Shown piece by piece: positions 40,770 to 48,620 of a DNA stretch of 48,620 nucleotides. Below the pieces are notes generated by a model. It made no database searches. It saw nothing but the letters and a program-made list of their open reading frames with translations, and was not told the DNA's origin. The translations under genes were made by a program, and so were the position numbers. Positions within the stretch are counted from its first letter, which is position 1; every line of letters begins with the position of its first letter. The stretch is from an uncultured Lachnospiraceae bacterium (GTDB lineage: Bacteria > Bacillota > Clostridia > Lachnospirales > Lachnospiraceae): positions 1 through 48,620 of the forward strand of contig CAJUPJ010000029.1 in NCBI GenBank assembly GCA_910588655.1, read 5' to 3'.

Positions 40770-43661
40770 TTAATCAATACGCTGTGAACCTTCTGGCATT
40801 TTTATAGCTCCTGAAACTTTCTTTCTTTCCTTATTTTTTTTGCCTTTGTTGCTAAAATAATATTTATATACATCCCTTGCTGTCTGTGCTGCATTTGAAG
40901 ATGTATAACCATTTGGTATATTACATGTAACTGATATTTCAGGACTGTTATATGGCGCATATGAAACAAACCATGCATGGTTAGGATGTGATTTTGTCTG
41001 CTGTGCAGTACCTGTTTTGCCTGCAACTGTTACATTTAATCCTGTAAACATTGATTTAATGGAGCTGCGTGGCCCGTTTACAACAAGGTACATGCCATTG
41101 TGGACTGCATCCCATGTAGAGTCCTGGATTTTTACTTTATTCCTGGTTTCTGCTTTATTATCCAGGACTGTTTTACCCTTGATATTTTTAATTTTATCAA
41201 TAAGTGTAAGGTTATAAGTTGTCCCGCTGTTTGCTACTGATGTAACATACCTTGAAACCTGTGCTGGTGTGTATGCATTTGTATCCTGGCCTATTGCCGC
41301 ACGTACTGCGTCACCACTTGCAAATGTTGGTGCCAGCTCAGGAAGTTCAACGCCAGATTTCTCAGTAAGACCAAAAAGTTCCGCATATTTTTTGAATTTC
41401 TCAATGCCACGCGCATAATTAATGCTTCCATTAGAGGTCTTGCCACTTAACAGGTAGCCGACTGTATAGAAAAAGTAGTTACATGAAACCCCTATTGCAG
41501 ATGAAACATTAACATTTCCATGTGATGCCGAACTCCAGCACTTTGCAGGATGGTCGATTTTATCAAATACAACACCATCATGTATTGTTGTGCCTGGTGA
41601 GATAACCCCTTCTTCAAGCGCTGTAACAGAAGACAGCAGCTTAAATGTTGAACCTGGCGCCATTGCCTGCTGTACTGGCTTATTTAACAATGGTGATGAT
41701 GTATTCTGCATAAGATAAGTATTGTAATATTCAGAATCTACTTTATTTGCCATTTTATTATTGTCATAACTCGGATAAGTAACCATAGCTTTTACTTTTC
41801 CTGTATTAACATCTGTTACAACAAGTGAACCTGAACATGGCTCAAGCCCAAGCTGTCCTGGTGTAATTTCAAGCTTCTTAATCTTTTTTACAAGGAAAGA
41901 ATAAGCAGAAACAAGTCCCTTTTCAAGCTCTTCATATTCTTTTGCATTATATTTTATATTTCCCTGGTCAAACATAAGCAGGCAGCAGTCCCTTCCAGAC
42001 AGCTCATAATGGTATATAAGGTAACTGTATACCATCTTAATAAACCCGGTATCCTCTTTTAACAGCTTTATGCCATACTTTAACAGCATTTCATATATTT
42101 CTGATGTGCTGTAATATTTATCACCTATATCCAGCCCGCTTAAATCAATCCAGTTTTCAGATATTGCATATTGCAGGAACTGGCTTAAACTAAGCTTTCC
42201 AGAAGCATACTTTTTATATGTTGCATCCATTGTATCTATCTGGTCTTTCAGAACTATATTTTTATCTGATAACAATTTATAAAAATAGTCTGTAAATTCC
42301 GCCATATCTTCTGGCAGGCTGCCAGATGTCTTTGTGCTTCCTGTTTTAAGTATTTCTTTTAATTTATTAATAATATACTTTGACTTGTCCTTATACTTTT
42401 TATACGTGCTTTTCTCAAGCTTTGAAGCATTTTTATCAGTAAACCTCTTAACATTTACAAGGTTATTTTGTATAAGTGCATTATACACATCATAAACAGG
42501 TATCTTTATGCCTGCAGCTGACTCACCCTTTGTCCCTGCGTCTGCACTGTTATGCATACTTGTAACAAGTATGCCTGCAATATGTTCCTCAAGCAGTTTA
42601 TAACACTCTTCCTGGAGGTCTGCATCTATTGAAAGGTAAATATTATTGCCGGCTACAGGGTCTTTTCTGTCATTTATCCCTGTTACGCGGTTAGTCCCCG
42701 AAGTTACTGTAAGTATTTCTTTGCCTTTCTTGCCTTTCAGTTCTTTTTCAAAAGAACTTTCAATGCCCGACAGCCCTATCTGGTCATCATCCGTATAGTC
42801 ACTGTTAGCATCCTCTTTCTTAAGTTCAGCAAGCTTTTCAGAAGAAACCGCACCTGTATAGCCTATTATATGCGCAAAATACTTGCTCCTTTTATACACA
42901 CGCACTGTATCTTCCATTATATCAACACCTGGAAGCTCTGTGCTGTTTTCCTTAATTGCAGCTACTATTTTATCATTAACATCAGTTGCAAGTGTTATTG
43001 TCTCATCCTGGTGGTATCTTTTTATAAATATTGCATAACGTACAGCAAGTATTTTCATTGCATCCTGCATACTAAACTTCTCACAGTCAATGGCAAACCT
43101 CGGGCTGTTAATATCATCAGAATTTATAAAGTCAAACACTTCCTGTGCAGTTGCATCCCTCTGCTCCTGGGTAAGCCCGTCTACACCGCCTATGGCAGAA
43201 TAAACTTCCGCTTTAAACCTTAAAAGAGAGCTGCCATCTACTGTAAATTCCAGCTTTCCATCCTTATCTGCCTGCATAAATGTTTCTACAGAAAGCGTCC
43301 CGCCATTATTTTCTATAATTTTAATTGTATTATACACCATTATATTTTTCTCTTCTGATGTCAGTTTATCTGAAGAGGACTTGCCTGATGTATCTTCTGC
43401 TATATATATAACATTATATGCAAGCTTGTTATATGCAAGCAGTTTGCCATTACAGTCATATATATTGCCTCTTGACGCCTTTATTGTGCGTACCTTCTCC
43501 TTACTGTCCCCTGCATTTTTTGCATACGTATCACCATCTGTAATCTGTATCTGGAACATACGGTTTACAAGTATTGCAAATAATATAATATAAACTGCCG
43601 TTACCGGGACAAGGCGTGAACTGAAAAATGCCTTAAAATATTCTTTTAATGTATCAAACAT
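40770..43661 (-). CDS. Elongation-specific penicillin-binding protein 2 (class B)
   Basis: Transpeptidase of the elongasome, partner of RodA. 963 residues, about 300 longer than E. coli PBP2. N-terminal TM (VTAVYIILFAILVNRMFQIQ), the pedestal motif RTIKASRGNIYDCNGKLLAY, then a long insertion-rich region (about 330-600, charged and helical) before the transpeptidase domain with SxxK in MAPGSTFKLLSSVTAL, SxN in IGVSCNYFFYTVG and KTG in VTVAGKTGTAQQTK. All active-site motifs are intact. The gene symbol mrdA/pbpA is used for orthologues. TAGGAGATTTCT precedes the ATG. Placed after mreD as usual. Confidence 0.93.
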   Translation of the reverse strand: MFDTLKEYFKAFFSSRLVPVTAVYIILFAILVNRMFQIQITDGDTYAKNAGDSKEKVRTIKASRGNIYDCNGKLLAYNKLAYNVIYIAEDTSGKSSSDKLTSEEKNIMVYNTIKIIENNGGTLSVETFMQADKDGKLEFTVDGSSLLRFKAEVYSAIGGVDGLTQEQRDATAQEVFDFINSDDINSPRFAIDCEKFSMQDAMKILAVRYAIFIKRYHQDETITLATDVNDKIVAAIKENSTELPGVDIMEDTVRVYKRSKYFAHIIGYTGAVSSEKLAELKKEDANSDYTDDDQIGLSGIESSFEKELKGKKGKEILTVTSGTNRVTGINDRKDPVAGNNIYLSIDADLQEECYKLLEEHIAGILVTSMHNSADAGTKGESAAGIKIPVYDVYNALIQNNLVNVKRFTDKNASKLEKSTYKKYKDKSKYIINKLKEILKTGSTKTSGSLPEDMAEFTDYFYKLLSDKNIVLKDQIDTMDATYKKYASGKLSLSQFLQYAISENWIDLSGLDIGDKYYSTSEIYEMLLKYGIKLLKEDTGFIKMVYSYLIYHYELSGRDCCLLMFDQGNIKYNAKEYEELEKGLVSAYSFLVKKIKKLEITPGQLGLEPCSGSLVVTDVNTGKVKAMVTYPSYDNNKMANKVDSEYYNTYLMQNTSSPLLNKPVQQAMAPGSTFKLLSSVTALEEGVISPGTTIHDGVVFDKIDHPAKCWSSASHGNVNVSSAIGVSCNYFFYTVGYLLSGKTSNGSINYARGIEKFKKYAELFGLTEKSGVELPELAPTFASGDAVRAAIGQDTNAYTPAQVSRYVTSVANSGTTYNLTLIDKIKNIKGKTVLDNKAETRNKVKIQDSTWDAVHNGMYLVVNGPRSSIKSMFTGLNVTVAGKTGTAQQTKSHPNHAWFVSYAPYNSPEISVTCNIPNGYTSSNAAQTARDVYKYYFSNKGKKNKERKKVSGAIKMPEGSQRID

Positions 43662-43683
43662 AGAAATCTCCTAGAATTATTTC

Positions 43684-44223
43684 TCAACCTATTTTCTCTT
43701 CCTGTATTGCCGGGTTTTCCAGAGGGATTTCAACTGGAGGGTACATCTTTTCTTCAAGCCAGAAAAGCATCTTATATAATAACACACCAGCAAATACTGT
43801 ATATACAAGTTCTGGAAGTATTATATTACGCATATACACAAATATATCCAGCCGTCCCCTTAAAAGAAAACATATTACATAAAACATGAAATTAGTAAAC
43901 AAATCGCTGGCAGCAATTATAGACAGTGGAATTACCATATCATCTTTTAAGTAAATCTTATGTGCAGCCCCGCTTATATATCCTGCAATAACATATATAA
44001 GAATATACAGCCCGATTATATCACTATACATAAAATCACATAAAAGCCCGCTTATTACACCTGAATACATGCCAAGACCCCTGCCGTACATTACCCCTGC
44101 TGCAGATACCAGCACAACAAGCAGGTCTGGCGATACATTGGCAAGTTTAACCTTCTGGAACAGTGTTGTCTGTAACAGAAAACATATTATTATTAAAAGA
44201 AACATGCTTATATAACGTTTCAT
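43684..44223 (-). CDS. mreD: Rod shape-determining membrane protein MreD
   Basis: A 179-residue integral membrane protein with five or six helices; MKRYISMFLLIIICFLLQTT and LANVSPDLLVVLVSAAGVMYG, then RGLGMYSGVISGLLCDFMYS are typical of MreD. It bridges MreC and the elongasome. Its start overlaps the mreC stop by 4 bp. AAGGAGATGCTGGACAA precedes the ATG. Followed by PBP2 after 22 bp. Confidence 0.92.
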   Translation of the reverse strand: MKRYISMFLLIIICFLLQTTLFQKVKLANVSPDLLVVLVSAAGVMYGRGLGMYSGVISGLLCDFMYSDIIGLYILIYVIAGYISGAAHKIYLKDDMVIPLSIIAASDLFTNFMFYVICFLLRGRLDIFVYMRNIILPELVYTVFAGVLLYKMLFWLEEKMYPPVEIPLENPAIQEEKIG

Positions 44224-45089
44224 TTGTCCAGCATCTCCTTAAGGCTTTCCGAATCCTTTACCTGGGTTATTACAAGCACCATGTCCAGTTTGGAAAAATC
44301 TGCTGCTGGTGTAAGATACCCTGCCTGTGTAATATTTGATGAGTCCTTTTTTAAATCCCTGGCATATCCAATAAGTATTCCCGGCAGGTATTTATCACTT
44401 ATCTGTGATGTTACTACTGCATAACCATCTTTTATATCTGCACTCCCGTTAATCCCTGAAACCTCTATTACGCCTTCATTTAAAAGCCCAAGGTTGCCGC
44501 TTACTATGCACCTGTCTGAAGTCTTTAAAAATGTGCCGGCAACATTGCTTGAATCATCAATAATTGAACGCACCCTGGAATAAGAATTATTAACTTCTAT
44601 AATTATTCCAACAAGCCCGTCACCTGCCATTACATTCATATTGACAGCAAGCCCGTCATCTGAACCCTTGTCTATTATAAATGTGCTGTACCAGTTATCA
44701 TTACCACTGCTTATAACACGTGCTGCAACTTTAGGGTAACTTGCATACTGCTCCCCCAGGTCATAAAGCTTCCTGAAATTTTCCAGTTCATATTTATCCT
44801 GCTGCAAAAGCCTGTTCTCTGCTGATACTTTATCCAGCTGGGATTTAAGTTCTTTATTTTCCTTTACAAGTTCTTTCATGGTGGTAATATAGTCAAGCTG
44901 TTCTGCTATCTTTGTCCCTACCCTGTTTATGCCATTCTGCATAGGTGTAATAATATTGCCCGCAACAGAACGTACAGGCTCCATTTTATCCTGGAACTTA
45001 AAAGAAACCACCATAAGCACAACACATGCAGCAACTATTATTATAAGAATATATTTAGGGTCTATAGTAATTTTTGTCCTTTTACGCAT
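44220..45089 (-). CDS. mreC: Rod shape-determining protein MreC
   Basis: A 289-residue bitopic protein: a TM near residues 13-30 (YILIIIVAACVVLMVVSF), a coiled coil (about 65-100, KELVKENKELKSQLDKVSAE) and the periplasmic double beta-barrel region with ARVISSGNDNWYSTFIIDKG, VMAGDGLVGIIIEVNNSYSR and a C-terminal FSKLDMVLVITQ. It positions PBP2 and the elongasome. A degenerate version of the leader hairpin (TGCC 45118-45121 / GGCA 45133-45136) lies between mreB and this gene. GGAGGATACCAGAATTA precedes the ATG. Confidence 0.94.
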   Translation of the reverse strand: MRKRTKITIDPKYILIIIVAACVVLMVVSFKFQDKMEPVRSVAGNIITPMQNGINRVGTKIAEQLDYITTMKELVKENKELKSQLDKVSAENRLLQQDKYELENFRKLYDLGEQYASYPKVAARVISSGNDNWYSTFIIDKGSDDGLAVNMNVMAGDGLVGIIIEVNNSYSRVRSIIDDSSNVAGTFLKTSDRCIVSGNLGLLNEGVIEVSGINGSADIKDGYAVVTSQISDKYLPGILIGYARDLKKDSSNITQAGYLTPAADFSKLDMVLVITQVKDSESLKEMLDK

Positions 45090-45147
45090 TAATTCTGGTA
45101 TCCTCCATTAGTACCCATGCCGTATTTTAAATGGCACAAGTTTCAGC

Positions 45148-46155
45148 TTATTTTAACCGGGATAGATAAGACGCCGCAGTTTTAGGATGCCCGGCAAGAT
45201 ATCCAAGCCCTTCCGCCACTGTTTTCTGTGCATCCTTTGTTGTATTGGCTTTTATATGCGTCTCCTTCTCAATAAGTGCATCAATGCCTTTAATCCATGA
45301 TGATGCACCTGTAAGGTATAAACCCGTATGTATTATTTCCTGTGAAATTTCTGGCGGTGTCCTTTCAAGCATTGACTTTACAGAAGAAGATATTATATAA
45401 AACACATCTTCTACAAGCGGGTAAATCTCTTTTGATGAAAGGCTTATCTCCCCTGGAAGCCCTTTTAATATATCACGCCCGGCAATATTTAAACTGCCAT
45501 CATGTGGTACTGCTGACACAAGTGTCTTTTTTATTATCTCCGCTGTTTTCCTGCCTATAACAAAATTATAATTTTTTCTTGCATATTTAATAATCTGGCT
45601 GTCAAAATAGTTGCCGCCATAAGGAAGCAGCTTTGTAAAAACTATGCCGCCAAGTGAAATTATTGATATTTCAGTAGTATCTGCCCCTATATTGACAATA
45701 AGGCTTCCGTGGGTTTTAGCTACATCTATGCCAAGACCATAGGCATCCGCAACAGGCTTGTCTACAAGGAAAATATGCCGCGGCTTTCCCTCGCCTTCAG
45801 ATATTATCTGGGAATATGCCTTTTTTTCAACCTCAGTAATATCTGCTGGTACAGCAATATAAAACTCCCCGCCTTTAAATTTTTTATGTCCTGCAAGTGC
45901 TGAGAGCATAAAGTTCCAGAGTGCAGTCATATCTTTAAGCTCTGAAATCACCCCATGGCTTAATGGAAATGTTACATTTATGCTTGGAGGTGCTTTTTCG
46001 TACATCTCATAAGCCTTTTCACCTATTGCAACCGGTCTTTTCCCACTGCCAACAGTAGCTACAACATTCCTTTCAAGCAGTATTATGCCCTGCCCTTTTT
46101 TATATACTTTAATGGTACCTGTCCCAAAATCTATACCATAAGTCTTTTGTGACAT
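45148..46155 (-). CDS. mreB: Actin-like rod shape protein MreB
   Basis: A 335-residue actin homologue that organises cell-wall elongation. YGIDFGTGTIKVYKKGQGII is the phosphate-1 region, LIVNIGADTTEISIISLGGI phosphate-2 and YLTGASSWIKGIDALIEKET the adenosine motif. It is a divergent MreB (for example GEKAYEMYEKAPPSINVTFP where canonical MreB has a stricter motif), as often seen in Lachnospiraceae. Its place between radC and mreC supports true MreB rather than Mbl. AAGGAGAATTTTA sets the start at 46155; an earlier ATG at 46185 overlaps the radC stop. Confidence 0.93.
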   Translation of the reverse strand: MSQKTYGIDFGTGTIKVYKKGQGIILLERNVVATVGSGKRPVAIGEKAYEMYEKAPPSINVTFPLSHGVISELKDMTALWNFMLSALAGHKKFKGGEFYIAVPADITEVEKKAYSQIISEGEGKPRHIFLVDKPVADAYGLGIDVAKTHGSLIVNIGADTTEISIISLGGIVFTKLLPYGGNYFDSQIIKYARKNYNFVIGRKTAEIIKKTLVSAVPHDGSLNIAGRDILKGLPGEISLSSKEIYPLVEDVFYIISSSVKSMLERTPPEISQEIIHTGLYLTGASSWIKGIDALIEKETHIKANTTKDAQKTVAEGLGYLAGHPKTAASYLSRLK

Positions 46156-46184
46156 TAAAATTCTCCTTCCAGGCGGGGCTGGCA

Positions 46185-46886
46185 CTAAAGCCCATAACCG
46201 CTTTCTTTCATGCTTACATAACGGTTATCCCCGATAATTATATGGTCAAGCAAAGGAATACCAACCATTCCGCCAGTATCTGACAGCCTTTTTGTAAGTA
46301 AGATGTCTTCCCGGCTTGGTGAAGGGTCACCTGACGGATGGTTATGTAATACTATTACTGATACAGCTTTATATTTTAGTGCATTGTAAAATATTTCACG
46401 TGGTGATGCCACCGCAGAATTAAATGAACCATTTGATATTATAATTTCATGTTCAAGTATATTCCTGCCATTTAGTACAAGCAGCCTGACCTGCTCATAT
46501 TCCAGGAATTTCATTTTAGGCATAAAATATGCCGCTACCTTCCCTGGCTCTGTACATAAAAGCCTGCCTGCTGGAAATCCCTGTACCATCATGCGCTTTG
46601 TTATCTCTGTAAGGCATTTAAGCTGCACAGCTTTAACTTTGCCTATACCATGTATTTCTGACAACTGGTTTAATGACATCTGGAAAAGCCCGCCTATCCT
46701 TCTGCCAGGGGCACTGTTAATAACACGCGTTGCAAGTTCTGTAGCCCTTTCCCCTCTTCCGCCTGTACGTATTACAACCGCAAGAAGTTCTGCATCTGAA
46801 AGCACATCTGCACCATATTGCATACACTTCTCATATGGCCTTTCTGAAAGCGGCAATTCCTTCATTGTAATATTTGTTTTGTCCAT
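46185..46886 (-). CDS. radC: RadC family JAB-domain protein
   Basis: A 233-residue protein: N-terminal helix-hairpin-helix segment (about 50-75, LSEIHGIGKVKAVQLKCLTE) and C-terminal MPN/JAB metalloprotease-like domain with the metal motif HNHPSGDPSPSREDILLTKR and an upstream ISNGSFNSAVASPREIF. The old DNA-repair name is unsupported; function is unknown. The classic radC-mreB-mreC-mreD order is kept, with mreB starting 29 bp downstream. AAAGGAGGCAGT precedes the ATG. The gap to the gene at 47026 (139 bp) contains AT-rich T-runs but no clear hairpin terminator. Confidence 0.94.
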   Translation of the reverse strand: MDKTNITMKELPLSERPYEKCMQYGADVLSDAELLAVVIRTGGRGERATELATRVINSAPGRRIGGLFQMSLNQLSEIHGIGKVKAVQLKCLTEITKRMMVQGFPAGRLLCTEPGKVAAYFMPKMKFLEYEQVRLLVLNGRNILEHEIIISNGSFNSAVASPREIFYNALKYKAVSVIVLHNHPSGDPSPSREDILLTKRLSDTGGMVGIPLLDHIIIGDNRYVSMKESGYGL

Positions 46887-47025
46887 ACTGCCTCCTTTTT
46901 AAGAAAGCTCCCCGGTATGCACTTATATTTCATGTTATCATAAATCCCTTTTTTTGTATATAATCCTTTGTAGAAAAACCTGTGTATTTTTCGCAATTTT
47001 TTCTAAAAAAAAACTAAAATTTCTC

Positions 47026-48330
47026 TTATACCCCTGCTGCATTAATATCCACAAGCCCTGCATCTTTCAGGTACTGTAAAGACATCATAATACCAAACTT
47101 TGCGTGGTACCAGGTAAGGCCTCCCTGGAAATAAACCGCATACGGAGGTTCTACAGGGCCATCAGCACTAAGTTCTATTGATGAACCTTGTATAAATGCA
47201 CCTGCTGCCATTATAACATCACTGTGGTATCCTGGCATTGCATATGGTTCAGGTGCTACATGGCTGTCTACTGGCGAAGCAGCCTGTATTCCTTTGCAGA
47301 AAGAAACAAGTGCTTCCTTTGAACCAAGGGTTACAGCCTGTATTATATCATATCTTGGTGTGCTTGCAGAAGGAACAACACTAAAGCCAAGTTTTTCATA
47401 TATATTTGCTGCAAATACTGCCCCCTTAAGTGCACCTGCTGTTACAACAGGCGCAAGGAAAAGCCCCTGGAAAAACGGTCTGTTAAGCCCAAGTGTTGCA
47501 CCAACTTCCTTTCCAAGCCCTGGCGCTGTAAGCCTGTATGCGCACATATCTACAAGTTCTCTCCTGCCCGCAATATAACCGCCTATAGGCGCAAGCCCGC
47601 CGCCCGGGTTCTTAATAAGAGACCCTGCACAAAGGTCTGCGCCTGCCTCTATTGGCTCTGTCCTCTCCACAAATTCCCCATAACAGTTATCAACCATACA
47701 TATTACATCTGGTTTAACAGATTTAATAAATAATATAAGTTCCTTTATCTGTGCTACAGAAAATGTAGGCCTTGGCTCATACCCTTTCGACTTTTGTATT
47801 GTAACAAGCTTAGTCTTTTCATTAATTGCTGCCTTTATTGCATCATAGTCAAATGTGCCGTCTGGAAGCAGGTCTGCCTGCCTGTATGTTACACCAAATT
47901 CCTTAAGTGAACATGGCGGGTTGTCTTCTTTAATCCCTATAACACCTTCCAGTGTATCATAAGGCCTGCCTACAGGTGATAAAAGTTCGTCACCTGGCCT
48001 TAAAATAGCTGAAAGTGCAACTGTAAGGGCATGTGTGCCACAAGTAAGCTGTGGGCGCACAAGGGCAGCCTCTGCACCAAATATTTCTGCATATACAGCC
48101 TCTAAAGTTTCCCTTCCTATGTCATCATAGCCATAACCTGTTGAAGACTCAAAACATGCAGTGCTTGTCCTGTGCTTGCGCAAAGCAAGGAGTACCTTCA
48201 TCTGGTTATACTCTGCAACCTGGTCTATCTCTTCAAAACGTTCCTTTAAACCTGCCTGTATTTTATTACAAAAATTATATACCTCTTCATCTATACCTGC
48301 TGTAAGGCAGTATTCTTTTAAAATATCCAT
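47026..48330 (-). CDS. Methionine gamma-lyase family PLP protein (aluminium-resistance-like)
   Basis: A 434-residue fold-type I PLP enzyme of the family annotated methionine gamma-lyase/aluminium resistance (YnbB-like). FESSTGYGYDDIGRETLEAV, RPQLTCGTHALTVALSAILR, VDNCYGEFVERTEPIEAGAD (PLP-contacting Asp) and GSLIKNPGGGLAPIGGYIAG (Lys expected to bind PLP) are characteristic. The physiological reaction is not established. The start is the ATG at 48330 after AAGGGGGATTATT; a longer frame to 48438 would read through the leader hairpin. A strong promoter lies about 190 bp upstream, leaving a long, structured leader. Confidence 0.93.
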   Translation of the reverse strand: MDILKEYCLTAGIDEEVYNFCNKIQAGLKERFEEIDQVAEYNQMKVLLALRKHRTSTACFESSTGYGYDDIGRETLEAVYAEIFGAEAALVRPQLTCGTHALTVALSAILRPGDELLSPVGRPYDTLEGVIGIKEDNPPCSLKEFGVTYRQADLLPDGTFDYDAIKAAINEKTKLVTIQKSKGYEPRPTFSVAQIKELILFIKSVKPDVICMVDNCYGEFVERTEPIEAGADLCAGSLIKNPGGGLAPIGGYIAGRRELVDMCAYRLTAPGLGKEVGATLGLNRPFFQGLFLAPVVTAGALKGAVFAANIYEKLGFSVVPSASTPRYDIIQAVTLGSKEALVSFCKGIQAASPVDSHVAPEPYAMPGYHSDVIMAAGAFIQGSSIELSADGPVEPPYAVYFQGGLTWYHAKFGIMMSLQYLKDAGLVDINAAGV

Positions 48331-48342
48331 AATAATCCCCCT

Positions 48343-48482
48343 TGCCGCCTCCAGGCGGCACAATATAGTAAAACGAATAAATTCGTTTGTGAAAAATGCT
48401 GCAGCATTTATGCTGTTGGCATTTATGACCATAATCATTCCTGGGTTGCGTTTTGTGCAGCATTAGAATGATTTTTCAATCT
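48343..48482 (-). promoter_or_regulatory. Structured leader of the gene at 47026
   Basis: TGCCGCC (48343-48349) pairs with GGCGGCA (48354-48360) right before the ribosome site; the flank CACAAT matches the minC and mreC leaders. A second small stem AACGAAT/ATTCGTT lies near 48372-48387, and ATGCTGCAGCAT near 48397. AGATTGAAAAATCATT at 48467-48482 repeats the minC leader exactly. Confidence 0.55.
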
Positions 48483-48519
48483 GGTTTCCTGTATAATATA
48501 AAAATTCTATAACTTAGAA

Positions 48520-48548
48520 AGTATAACATTTCTATTGTAAATTTTCAA
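48520..48548 (-). promoter_or_regulatory. Promoter of the gene at 47026
   Basis: TTGAAA (48543-48548), a 17-bp spacer and TGt-TATACT (48520-48525) on the minus strand, a good sigma-A promoter with extended -10. The transcript would start near 48513, so the leader is about 180 nt. Confidence 0.72.
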
Positions 48549-48575
48549 GAAAAGTTGACACGCTTCACGTCCGTT

Positions 48576-48620
48576 TCATAAATTTTTAAGCACTTCTAAA
48601 AGCCTGTTGTCATTTAACAG
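48576..48620 (-). CDS. Possible 3' end of an upstream gene (miaA would fit context)
   Basis: From the window edge a frame reads LLNDNRLLEVLKNL and ends with TGA at 48576. Only 14 codons are visible, so the call rests on protein-like composition and on the need for an upstream neighbour. In related genomes miaA or mutL lies here (from memory), but the peptide alone cannot confirm it. Confidence 0.3.
   Translation of the reverse strand: MLNDNRLLEVLKNL

Overview
The window looks like the chromosome of a low-GC, rod-shaped clostridial Firmicute, most likely a Lachnospiraceae member. The reasons are the contiguous radC-mreBCD-PBP2-minCDE-rodA cluster, the ylm/divIVA cluster, the gltX type with an N-terminal extension, a signal-peptide-less S8 (Csp-like) peptidase, and strong AGGAGG ribosome binding sites with short intergenic gaps. 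This assignment is an inference from gene content. Almost every housekeeping gene is on the minus strand.

Region 1 (1 to about 4130) is mobile-element cargo: the 5' part of a DUF6674-type coiled-coil protein, a tandem SpoVG-domain gene broken by a one-base slip, an IS4-family insertion sequence, and a ParM-like actin gene whose 3' end was removed by that IS. The S8 peptidase next door loses its usual C-terminal tail near 4134, which may mark the element/chromosome junction. Region 2 (4.1-14.4 kb) holds ordinary accessory and metabolic genes: S8 peptidase, DUF6774-type small protein, HTH regulator plus membrane protein, secreted M14 carboxypeptidase, threonine synthase, SleB-type cell-wall hydrolase, PadR regulator plus HXXEE membrane protein, EcsC protein and a SipW-type S26 peptidase.

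Region 3 (about 14.46-21.1 kb) is an AT-rich island and the most interesting part. In transcription order on the minus strand it encodes a two-TM SLATT/DUF4231-like protein, a very large HD plus Hsp90-like (GHKL) ATPase, a 416-residue unknown reading frame that continues in frame past the ATPase stop codon, an IS630 element, and an ImmA/IrrE-like zinc protease. Without the IS the four genes would sit within tens of bases of each other, behind one good promoter and ahead of a palindromic terminator. I read it as a predicted antiphage/conflict operon that is now partly decayed.

Region 4 (21.3-34.4 kb) has carbamate kinase on the plus strand, then a long minus-strand run: HlyD-like adaptor, yggS, sepF, yggT, ylmH, divIVA, aroB, lspA, rluD, gltX, a GtrII-type membrane glucosyltransferase, a small unknown and an MBL hydrolase. 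Region 5 (34.44-35.7 kb) is a gene-poor 1.3 kb stretch made mostly of two roughly 490-bp palindromic composite repeats in opposite orientation; a shorter relative lies at 10672-10834. Region 6 (35.7-48.6 kb) has a DUF378 gene, then the minus-strand cell-shape and division cluster running from radC to a lipoprotein D,D-carboxypeptidase, and a PLP enzyme of the methionine gamma-lyase family. A recurring hairpin sits just upstream of the ribosome binding site of several of these genes. I saw no rRNA, tRNA, CRISPR array or classical riboswitch.
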